DNA of 64,000 bases from Sebastes aleutianus (lineage: Eukaryota > Chordata > Actinopteri > Perciformes > Sebastidae), in NCBI GenBank assembly GCA_916700875.1, contig CAKAKS010000292.1:124001-188000 (forward strand), in the 5' to 3' direction. The translations under genes and the position numbers were made by a program. Below are positions 34,566 through 44,900 of this stretch, piece after piece. A model generated the notes under the pieces. The model did not search any database and had not been told where the DNA came from. It was given only the letters and a program-made list of their open reading frames with translations. Each line of letters begins with the position of its first letter. The first letter of the stretch is position 1.

Positions 34566-34843
34566 TAAATAGCTCTTACAGGAACAGTTCAATATTTTGG
34601 GAAAGACACTTCTTCTCTTTCTTGTTAAGAGTTAGATGTTCACATTTTTTAATGTTCAGTTCTGCTTTTTAACAACAAGAGTTTTAGTGACCTCCATGAC
34701 AATAATGTAACGTGCCTAAAATAATACGTATATTCTCGACTAAATGTTCATTTGACCTCCTTCAAAGCAAGTTTCAAGTCTCTGAAGAAGGGTTTTGCTG
34801 CTGACGATAGAAGATCAGTCTTAAGTTTGTTTTCCCATGAGCC

Positions 34844-37800
34844 TCAGCTCCTGTTGAGTCCTGCTGGTTTACAGTCGGCGTGTTCGGTGAGGGTCGTGAT
34901 GACGGCGTCGAACACGGCGGTGGGGCTGCAGCGGTGGAGGAACGGGAGCAGCCATCCCATCTTTCCGGGGGTGTACATGGGTTTAGGACGGACTGACAGC
35001 AGAGCGTGACACACGTCGTCCACCACCGGAGACAGATCCTCCGCACATTGACGGGACATTCTGGACAGACTCCTGGGGAGGGACGAGATGTACGCATCCC
35101 CATAATCCTCTCTGGCATCAGAGGAAACCGCTGTGAGGATCTCGTCCCTGTAGCGAGCAACGTCGTCACTGTTCCCGAAGATATCTGAGAGGAAAAAATA
35201 TATATATATACTGTATATATATGGGTCCCAGAGTCTCCAGGTTCACCATGTTGAATTACAGGTTAGTCTGTAAATAATGTGACCTCAAGGTAACACCTGC
35301 ATTATTACTTCATCTCAAGTTAAAAATATAGTTGAAGACCTTTTTGTCATTATACATTTTATTATCTGTATATTTTCTGCTTACATGATGCATTTCATTC
35401 AATAAAATAGTTTATCTTAATCAAGTTAAACAATGCAGAGAGAGAGGGACAAACGGGGGCGAAGCAGAACCCCTTGGCAGGTTAATCTGCCCCTACCTAT
35501 AATAAAGAGAAATAACTAGATAAACAAATAATAAGAAAACCAAACAAGATTAACCAATGAATGAAATGTAAACATATACAGTAAATTCTACATGAACTAA
35601 TTTAGTGAAGAAAACGTTCAGATAATGAATCACTAATTTAAAATGTGAGTGTGATCATCAGTAAACCATTAAAATGAGACCTACTTGTTCTGAAGGCTGC
35701 AGGTTGAATTAAAGCCACTCTGACGCCCCACATGGATAACTCCAGCCTCATGACTTTAGAGAAAACACTCAGCGCTGCCTTAGAGGCTCCGTAAGCAGCT
35801 AACCTGGGCATCGGCACCTCACCTGCAGGGCACACCGTTTAATACACCGTTAATACACCGTTAGTACACCATTAATACACTGTTAGTACACCATTAATAT
35901 ACCGTTAGTACACCATTAATACACCACTGTTACACCGTTTCATGCACTGTTAGTACACCATTAATACACCATCAATACACCACTAATACACCGTTAATAC
36001 ACGTTAGTACACCACTAATACACCACTAATACATTATTAATACACCACTAATACACCGTTAGTACATCACTGTTACACCGTTTAATACACCGTTAATGCA
36101 CCGTCAATACACCACTAATACACCTTTAATACATTAATATACACTGTTAATAAACCACTAATACACCATTAATACATTATTAATACACTGTTAATACTCT
36201 GGTAATACACCATTAATACACAGTAAGTACACCACTATTACACCATTTAATACACCCTAGAGTACACCGTTAATACACTATTAATACTCTGGTAATACAC
36301 CAGTAATACACCGTTAATACACTATTAATACACAGTACACCACTATTACACTGTTTAATACACCCTAGAGTACACCGTTAATACACTGTTAATACTCTGG
36401 TAATACACCGTTTAATACACTGTTAATACATAGTTAATACACCACTAATACGATAAGCTTGTATGACATGATTGGTACCAATGGATTCTTTATGTTTTCT
36501 AGTTTCATATGATACTATATGATAGTGATACTATGACCAGTATCTTCAGTCTAGCTTTAAAACTGAGCCATTACAACTTAAAAATCAAGTTGTGTTGATG
36601 CGTTAAAGAAATTAGTGGCGTTAAAACAAATTTGCGTTAACGCGTTATTGTCACATTAACTTTGACAGCCCTAATAAAAATGCATTATATTTAATGAGTT
36701 GATAAAAGGTTTTGTATGTAGAATCTTCATCTGTAAAGTAACCAGTTACTGCAGCTGTCAGATAACATAACAGAAATACTCAAGTACAGTACAAGTACCT
36801 CAAAACTGTATGATTGTACCTCAAAATCTACTGAAACCAACAGCTCCTCTGTGAGCTGTAGTAAATGGACAGAAGTAGTTTATACATGATGATTTGTAGT
36901 GTTTAAATCATGGCAGACATGCTGTGGGTGGTTGAACATATGTCTTCAGTGGGACGTACCTGCCAGGCTGGACATGTTGACGATGCGTCCTCTGGACCTC
37001 CTCAGCAGAGGGAGGAACACCTGACACATCTTCACAGCGGACAGGAAGTTCACGTCCATGCAGAGTCTGTACGCCGTCATCGGCTGGAGCTCTGCGTCCA
37101 CAGGACAGAGAAGGACTCCGGCGTTATTCACCAAACCCCACAGACCTGCAAGGACATGAGACACAAGACGAGTCACGAGACACAACGAATCTCTGCTAAT
37201 TGAAAATATCTATATTTCTGCATTCAAACTTTCGTCACATAAAAGTGAACCTCAGTTTGAAAATACGATCTATCGTTCAGCATTAATAGAAACTATTAGT
37301 AGGTTTAACCCCACCACCTGTCAGAGGTGTGTCTTACCTGTGTCAGCCACCTGAGTACAGATGTACCTGTGTGCTGCCTCTATCTGGGAGCCGTCGGTGA
37401 CATCGAGCTGCAGCACCTGCAGGTTTTCAGATCCTCGTTCTCTCAGCTGTCGAGCTCCGGCTCCGTTCACATCCAGGACACCAGCAAACACCTTCACTCC
37501 CACCTCGTTGAGCCGCGTCGCCAGCGCCAGACCGAAACCTGAATCACAACCTGTCAAAGGAAAAGATACAAGAATGAAACCTGGTTTCTCATTTAACCTC
37601 TGTAGTCAGTGTTAGTATCTTTAAAGGTTTTTAAAGGTTATATTTTAGAAACAAGTCTTGCTTTTCCCTCTGAGGCCAAAAAGAGACTCATCGCTGCCAC
37701 CTTTATGTCTGTGCTGGACTACGGCGATGTTCTATAAATGCATGCATCTTCTCAAAGCCTAAACACGCTGGATACTGTCTACCATGGAGCACTGAGATTT

Positions 37801-40177
37801 ATTACGAATTTTAAAGCCCTTACGCATCGTTGTTCTTCGTATGCTCGGGTAGGATGGATTGCCTTGTCCACCCGGAGCCTGAACCATCGGTGTATTCTTA
37901 TTTATACGGCAATTCTTGGTCTGCTTTCCATCTTACCTACGGATCTACATCCTTCGAAAAAGTACAGGAAGTTACTGTCTTCGCTCCCAGGACTTAATCC
38001 TATTAACTGTCCCCAAAGTCCGTACTGAACTGGGAAAAAAAGGGCGTTCCAGTATGCTGCTCCCTCCGCTTGGAATCGGTTACAAAATTACCTGAATCTT
38101 GGAGTCTCAGGGTGGCGTCCTGGAAGGGGCGCCGACTGGGGACTCTATAGTTCTGCTGGGGGACTTCAACGCTCACGTGGGCGTCGATGGAGAAACCTGG
38201 AGGGGGTTGACTGGGAGGAATGGCCTGCTTGATCTGAAACCGAGTGGTGCTTTGTTGTTGGACTGCTGTTCGTGCATAGGGCGGTTCATAAGTGTACTTG
38301 GTACCAGAACACCCCTAGGCCAACGATCGATGATCGACTTTGTGGTCGTATCCTCAGATCTGCGGCTGTATGTCTTGGACACTTGGGTGAAGAGAGGAGC
38401 AGAGCTGTCAACTGATCACCAGAGGCCCCTGAGGTCCGCGAGGTCTTCAACTCCCACCTCCGGAAGGATTTTTCACACATCCCGGGGGAGGCTGTGGACA
38501 TGGAATCTGAGTGGGCCATGTTCAAAGCCTCCATTGTGGAAGCGGCTGCTAGGAGTTGTGGTCTGAAGGTCGTCGGTGCCTGTCGTGGCGGCAATCTAAG
38601 AAGGTGAAGGAGGCCGTCAAGCTGAAGAAGGAGGCCTTTTGGGCTTGGTTGGCTCGGGGGTAACCTGAAACACCAGACAGGTACTGATTGGCCAGAAGGG
38701 CTGCAGCTGTGGCGGTTGTCGAAGTAAAAGCCAGGGTATGGGAGGAGTTCAAGGAGGGTGCATGTTCAACACACTGTTGTTGAAGTCACAAATTTAGCTT
38801 TGACTGGTTGTTAGTACAGCCGCCAACAGGTACCAGAGCTCCGCCAAGACATTTTAGAAAATGTTAATTTAACGTTAATTAAATATCTGTTGTGACGAAA
38901 AGAGAGCTGAGCCGGAAGGCAAAGCTCTCGATCTACCGGTCAATCTTCGTTCCTACTCTCACCTATGGTCATGAGGGCTGGGTCATGACCGAAAGAACTA
39001 GATCGCGGGTACAAGCGGCCGAAATGGGTTTTCTCAGGAGGGTGGCTGGCGTCTCCCTTAGAGATAGGGTAAGAAGCTCAGTCATCCGTGACGGACTCGG
39101 AGTAGAGCCGCTGCTCCTTTGCGTTGAAAGGAACCAGCTGAGGTGGTTCGGGTATCTGGTAAGGATGCCCCCTGGGAGGCGTTCCAGGCATGACCAGCTG
39201 GGAGGAGACCACGGGGAAGACCCAGGACTAGGTGGAGAGATTATATCTCCACACTGGCCTGGGAACGTCTCGGGATCCCCCAGTCAGAGCTGGTTAATGT
39301 GGCCCGGGAAAGGGAAGTTTGGGGTCCCCTGCTGGAGCTGTTGCCCCCGCGACCCGACCCCAGATAATGGGTTGAAGATGAGTGAGAGTGATGAGTAAGT
39401 GAGTAAATATCTGTTAAAAATAAAGCAGGATTTGCTAAATTGAAGGCGAATTACTTTTCAAAAGAAGTGCCGTTGGCAGTTAGCCTCTATGGATAACCTC
39501 TATGGTTAGCCTCTATGGTTAACCTCTATGGTTAGCCTCTATGGTTAACCTCTATGGTTAACCTCTACGGTTAGTCTCTATGGTTAGCCTCTATGGTTAA
39601 CCTCTATGGTTAGCCTATGGGACTAACTAGCTTACTGCTACTTCCGCTACCTCACTGGAAGTTACGCCCATAGTCATTTCTACAGTAACACCCCTGAGCA
39701 TAAGGTGGATAGGTTAGGTTTTATAGGTTACGATAAAAGTTTATATAGTTACGAGCTTCCTGGCAGCAGATTATAAAGTAATTAAAGTGAGCTCCGCCTT
39801 TACCAGCTGATGAACACTTGAGTGCATCAACAGTTATAATCTAGTGACAATGATATGACTAATGTGACCTGACTCATATAATGTGTGTTGGGTGTGTCGT
39901 CACCTGTAATCAGCACCGCTCTGCTCTGCAGCAGCTCCACTCTCCTCTCAGTGTCACAGATCAGGACCAGGCTGTAGCCGAGGAGGGCCGCGGACACACA
40001 GACAACAGGAGGAACCGTGAAATACAGAGCGACCCCGCCACCGAGGGCCCCGCCGACGCCGAGGGCCCCGAAGGTACCGGGCCAGTTTCCTGCTCCACAG
40101 CCCTCTTTAAACCTCCACAGCACGGTGAGGAAGAACACCGCTGCAGCGACGCCACAGAAACAGGAAGTGATGTCCAT
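34844..40177 (-). CDS. hsd17b2: hsd17b2 (17-beta-hydroxysteroid dehydrogenase type 2), 5 exons
   Basis: NAD-dependent ER-membrane SDR that oxidises estradiol and testosterone to the 17-ketones. Coding exons on the minus strand: 39904-40177, 37338-37550, 36960-37145, 35685-35822 and 34844-35184, totalling 383 residues (human 387). Two hydrophobic N-terminal segments (VAAAVFFLTVLW; VALYFTVPPVVCVSAALLGYSLVLI) precede the Rossmann fold. Motifs: TGCDSGFG cofactor loop, LDVTD, VNNAGV, catalytic Ser in NMSSLAG, and YGASK (Tyr/Lys). I started at MDITSCF; an in-frame ATG 14 codons upstream (40219) is possible. Introns hold LINE debris and a large minisatellite. Adjacency to mphosph6 supports HSD17B2 over HSD11B2 or RDH relatives. 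Confidence 0.93.
35835..36445 (-). repeat. (TACACCGTTAATACACCATTAA) minisatellite in hsd17b2 intron 3
   Basis: About 600 bases of 10-12-base units (ACACCGTTAAT, ACACCATTAAT, ACACCACTAAT) between the exons ending at 36960 and starting at 35822. Higher-order blocks with CACCCTAGAGTACACCG repeat at 36244 and 36361. Confidence 0.9.
36448..36673 (-). mobile_element. TAGGGCTGTCAAAGTTAA hAT-like repeat, copy 2
   Basis: Inverse copy of the element at 1761. It ends TTAACTTTGACAGCCCTA on the plus strand and shares TTGGTACCAATGGATTC and ATCTTCAGTCTAGCTTTAAAACTGAGCC. In hsd17b2 intron 3, next to the minisatellite. Confidence 0.65.
37640..38100 (+). mobile_element. Non-LTR retrotransposon C-terminal fragment
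   Basis: With one stop and small gaps the plus strand reads KRLIAATFMSVLDYGDVL, then NTLDTVYHGALRFITNFKALTHRC and YARVGWIALSTRSLNH, then ILGLLSILPTDL. This matches the region C-terminal to reverse transcriptase in fish LINE proteins. Dead copy in hsd17b2 intron 1. Confidence 0.75.
38100..39400 (+). mobile_element. Internally deleted LINE: endonuclease and C-terminal remnants
   Basis: 38100-38430 encodes part of an APE-type endonuclease (DSIVLLGDFNAHVG, ETWRGLTGRNGLLDL, RSMIDFVVVSSDLR, AELSTDHQ). 38892-39200 encodes a post-RT region (AKLSIYRSIFVPTLTYGHEGWVM, AAEMGFLRRVAGVSLRDRVR, QLRWFGYLVRMPPGR). The reverse-transcriptase core between them is missing. It is oriented opposite to hsd17b2, in intron 1. 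I do not assign a clade with certainty. Confidence 0.82.
39480..39625 (+). repeat. 13-bp TAGCCTCTATGGT minisatellite
   Basis: About ten units alternating GGTTAGCCTCTAT and GGTTAACCTCTAT in hsd17b2 intron 1. Confidence 0.9.
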
Positions 40178-40812
40178 CCTCTGACAGGTCAGTGTGTTTG
40201 TCTCTCTCACCTGCTTCACCTGTGTGTCAGCCTGCGAAGGGTAATCTGAAAGTCATTACACTCACGGTCCTGCCCACACTCACCCACCTGCACACAGGTA
40301 TGTTGTGCTGCTGCCAACAGGTGTGTTTCCTTCAAACCTGTTCCTCGTCTGCAGCTGCACATATTTTTCATTGTCCACTCCCCCTCCCCTCCCCTCCCCC
40401 TCGCCAACACTCTGATGATAAAGATCGTTACCAGACGTCAGCAGTTTCTCTTGTTCCCGTCATTATTTGTCTGAGAACATCTTTCAAGTCAAGTCCGTTT
40501 TATTTATTTAGTCCAATATCACAAATCACAATCTGTCGAGTGTTCGACTCCCTCAGTCCTCAGATAACAACCTTTATTACAGCAGCAGACTAAAACCTCT
40601 GGGCCTCGTTCACATTTACCCCAGAACTGCGCTTTAGTACAAGTTTAAGGTAATTTAAATTCAGTATTTCAATTCTGTAATAATAATACCTAATTTATAA
40701 AGCACATATGGGCTTCACAAAAGATTGAAAAAACACAAAAACACAAAGACCGCTGCAAGAAACGGGAACATTAAAAACAAATCAGAGATTTAAATTAATA
40801 AAATTACTGTAC
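40178..40812. other. hsd17b2 upstream region
   Basis: Presumed promoter side of hsd17b2. It contains a CCCCTCCCCTCCCC tract (40378-40401) and fragments of dispersed repeats (TTTATTTAGTCCAATATCACAAATCAC at 40500). No TATA box could be assigned. Confidence 0.4.
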
Positions 40813-40819
40813 TTGTACT

Positions 40820-41420
40820 GTTTTACATACGCATTTAAAGGTGATGTGTTCGCTTACTGTTGTACGTACGCATTTAAAGGTGATGTGTTCGCTTACTGTT
40901 GTACGTATGGATTTAAAGGTGATGTGTTCGCTTACTGTTGTACGTACGGATTTAAAGGTGATGTGTTCGCTTACTGTTGTACGTACGGATTTAAAGGTGA
41001 TGTGTTCGCTTACTGTTGTACGTACGGATTTAAAGGTGATGTGTTCGCTTACTGTTGTACGTACGGATTTAAAGGTGATGTGTTCGCTTACTGTTGTACG
41101 TACGGATTTAAAGGTGATGTGTTCGCTTACTGTTGTACGTACGCATTTAAAGGTGATGTGTTAGCCAACTGTTGTATGTACGGATTTGAAGATGATGCGT
41201 TCGTTTACTGTTGTACGTACGGGTTTAAAGGTGATGCGTTCACTTACTGTTGTACGCACGGATTTGAAGGCGATGTGTTCGCTTACTGTTGTACGTACGA
41301 ATTTAAAGATGATACATTCGCTTACTGTTGTACGTACGGATTTGAAGGCGATGCGTTCAGTTATTGTTGTACGCATGGCGTTTAAAGACAATGCGTTCGC
41401 TTACCATTGTACGTACGGAT
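40820..41420 (+). repeat. 39-bp satellite, ~15 units, open in several frames
   Basis: The unit TACGTACGGATTTAAAGGTG followed by ATGTGTTCGCTTACTGTTG repeats with a strict 39-base period. Units up to ~41160 are nearly identical; later ones are diverged. Because 39 is a multiple of three, a 190-codon frame (40813-41385) reads a 13-residue repeat CTYGFKGDVFAYC. Changes in diverged units include many amino-acid replacements, so protein selection is doubtful. It lies between hsd17b2 and gpi. Confidence 0.9.
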
Positions 41421-41634
41421 GGGATTCATCTTTTTTCATTATTTTTTCGAGCCAAAGCTTCTCAAATGTGAGGATGAGATTCTTTTCTTTCGTGATAAAC
41501 TGAAAATCTAATGGACAAAATGATCAATCAAGAAAACAATTGTCAGATGAATTGACAATAATAATAATTACAGGGACACAGCCTTCAATCAGACAATCAG
41601 AACAAGACACAAAGATTCAGTGACAAACAGGACT

Positions 41635-41640
41635 TTTATT
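41635..41640 (-). promoter_or_regulatory. gpi: gpi poly(A) signal
   Basis: AATAAA on the minus strand (plus TTTATT), 264 bases after the gpi stop. The 3'UTR between carries GGAGGAGG-rich text. Confidence 0.6.
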
Positions 41641-41903
41641 TTGAAAGTGAGTGCTGGCTATGTTAAAGTGGGACATGTCGTCACCTACAGTAATATCTGC
41701 ACATCTCTCTTTGTCCTCCAGACCAAAGCAACTGATAAATGCCCTTTGAAGCACGTCTACAGACATACAGTGAACAGGATTCCAGCCAATGAGAGAGGAC
41801 TACATAGTGGGAGGAGGAGGAGGTCTGACACAGCAGGAGGTGACGCAGGAGGAGGTCTGATACAGGAAGTGGTCCGATACAGGAGGAGGTGACGGAGGAG
41901 GAT

Positions 41904-44900
41904 TCAGGCGAAGTTCTTCTTCAGGAAGCTGATGAGGCCGTTGGTGGACGAGTCGTGGGAGGTGACCTCGGAGTCGTCCTTCAGCTCCGGCTCGATCTTC
42001 TTCGCCAGCTGCTTCCCGAGTTCAACGCTGTCGGCAGAAAAACAGTAAGAGGCCATTTAGTATTTAACGTAGTGATGTTGGTCAATAGAGGAACCTCATC
42101 TCTCTGGAAACACCTGGTGTTGCACTTCACACATAAACTTCATGTTGTTTCTTCATCCACTTACAGAGTTAGTAAGTGAACCCCACTGATCGTAGCTGTC
42201 GATGTCAGAGTATGTCTTAAAAAGTCCTAAAAAAACTCATAGTATAGTGAGTAAAAGAAAAGATTAAAAAGTCACAGTATAATAATTTATATCGTCTTAA
42301 AAAAGTGATAAATGCTAGTTTAGTATGTCGTCCTGAAAAAGTCTTAAATAATTCATTGTATAATAATTTGTCTGAAAAATGAATTGTATAGTATGTTGAA
42401 ATATTTCAACAAAAAGTCATAGTATAGTATGTCGAATTTGGACTTTTTTTCCAGAAATTTTTTCGACAGACTATACTATGATTTTTTTCATGAAATATTT
42501 CGACGTATTAAAGTATGAGTTTTTTTTCATGAAATTTTTCAGCATACAATATTATAACTTTTTTTAATGAAATTTTTCGAGATACTATACTGTGACTTTT
42601 TTTCATGAAATATTTCGACGTATTAAAGTATGACTTTTTGGTGAAATTTTTCGACATACTATGATTTTTTTTGGTGACATTTTTTCGACAGACTATACTG
42701 TGGCAGCTGCCAATTCTCTGGTGCTTGCTGTCATTTACCTTTTCTCTGGTGTTTTTTTGGTTGAATTGCTGAGTGATTAGAGGGTTATTCAGTTCACCTG
42801 TTGCGCAGGGTGTGGGGACTGGCTCTTAAATGATAGTTGAGAGCAGCTTGGTGCATTCCCCTCTTGGCCAATCAGGGTGTAACAACGCCCTTTCTGTAGG
42901 GCTTAAAAGAGGAGGGAAACTGCACACCCAGTGTCATTCTGATCTCTCCTTCACTAAATGCAACATGTGTTATCAGCCAAACCAGAAACTCTGGTCTGTT
43001 CTGTTCTAGGCCCTTTTGAGATTCTGTGCTCTTTGTGTTTTGTTTATTGAGAGTGTTGACTATCCTAGTTGGGGAAACAAAATAAATACCAATCAATTAG
43101 GTTACCTGCACTAGGACGTTTAGGTGCTATTTGTGCAAGAATCTGGCTTGCCTCACGATAGCCTAACGCCTGCAGGCTGTATTTTGTTATTCTAGTCATT
43201 TGTTGATTTTCACTGAAACCCTTTATACCCATTTTATTATTATTTGGGGAAACTTTAAAGGAGGGTAAAAGGAAAAATAAAAACAATATTTCAGTTTCCT
43301 TAATTGTTTGTTATCGAAGAGGCATTTGTTCATTATTATTATTATTATTAAGGAGGCATTTTATTTTATATTATTATGTGGATGGGAACTATTTTTCAGT
43401 CTTCTGACTGATCAACTACAGTCTGGGGAAATCGGTACCGCCACAATACTATGACTTTTTTCGACACACTATAATATGACTTTTTTTGGTGAAATTTTTT
43501 CGATAGACTACTATGATTTTTTTTCATGAAAAATTTCGACATATTAAAGTATGACTTTTTGGGGGGAAATTTTTCGACATACTATACTATGACTTTTTTT
43601 GACATACTATGCTATGACTTATAGGATGTGTGATTAAAATTTTCAATTTTATGATTAAAAAAGTCTTAGAACAGTATGTCGAAAAATGTCATGAAAAAAG
43701 TCGTAGTATAGTACGTCAAAAAAGTCTTAAAATAGTTATATTCTAGTATGTCATTGATGTTGGTTCATGTTATTTAGTTTTAGTAAAAAACACACAGATC
43801 TCACAGTCTTCATCTGCTGACTGAGAGTTAGTAAGTGAACCTTGAGTGAACTCACCCCCACTGATCGTAGCTGTTGATGTCCCACATGACGCCCTGCACA
43901 AAGATCTTGTGCTCGTACATGGCTGGAAATAAAGAGAAATTACATGACTTATCGTTTATGGATTTAAATTAAAACCAGACTACACTATCCAATACACACG
44001 CCAACATGTGAATAAGAGGAGTACTGGCACTAATGTGTTAAAGTGACACATTACAACATGCAGCTTTGTGTCGAGTTCAGATAAACTGCAGCCAAACATA
44101 ATAAAGTTATTAAGTTATTTATTATCTTAAACAGATGTTAATTTCATATCAAGGCTCTAATACAAATTATAATCTTGTTAAACAGATACCTCAGTCTATT
44201 TCCAGTATTAACAAAAAATATTTGAGCTGAAATAAAACTACAGCTGCAAATCAATATAAACATCTAACTTGTGTATGTTTGACTGTACATTATCCTGCTT
44301 ATTACACGGCTTCTTAAGAAATCAATAATTTGACACAAAAACGGTCCACCAGAGTCCGACATCAGAACTGCGCCCATAGCAACGGTCTGTTATACATAGC
44401 AACGGTCTGTTATAAAGAAATAACAGATCGCAGAAAGCCGTGATTGACCAATCAGAATCGAGTTTTCAATAACGCTGTGTAATAAATTATTAGAAAGCCT
44501 TCACATGTGTGTATTATGATCATTATATTCCACTCTGCAGTCTTAAATCTGAATGTTTATCTTAAGATGCAGGTACAGCGACCTCTAGTGGCAGTCAGGT
44601 GAGCTTCTGTTGGTTTAACACAACTCAGTGTAACTCCCAGTACTCACCAACCAGAGCTCCCAGTATGAACGGGCTCAGCTTCTTGAAAACAATGGAGTTG
44701 CTCGGCTTGTTTCCCTCAAAAACCTTCGAATGAAAACAGAAGAAATCAGAGTTTATAAAATCTCTCAAACCTTTAATAAACCTCCTCCAGGCCTTCAATA
44801 ACCAACATGAAGGTGAATTAAACTCTGTTTATTGTAAATGTTCTCCAACACAGACCTGAATCAGATCAGTGACGTCTTTATTAACCTTAATGAGATTCAC

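Noticed and set aside
39881..40249. 122-codon plus-strand frame
   Set aside because: Antisense shadow of hsd17b2 exon 1.
40820..41420. CRISPR-like array
   Set aside because: Uninterrupted tandem satellite with no unique spacers, in a eukaryotic genome.
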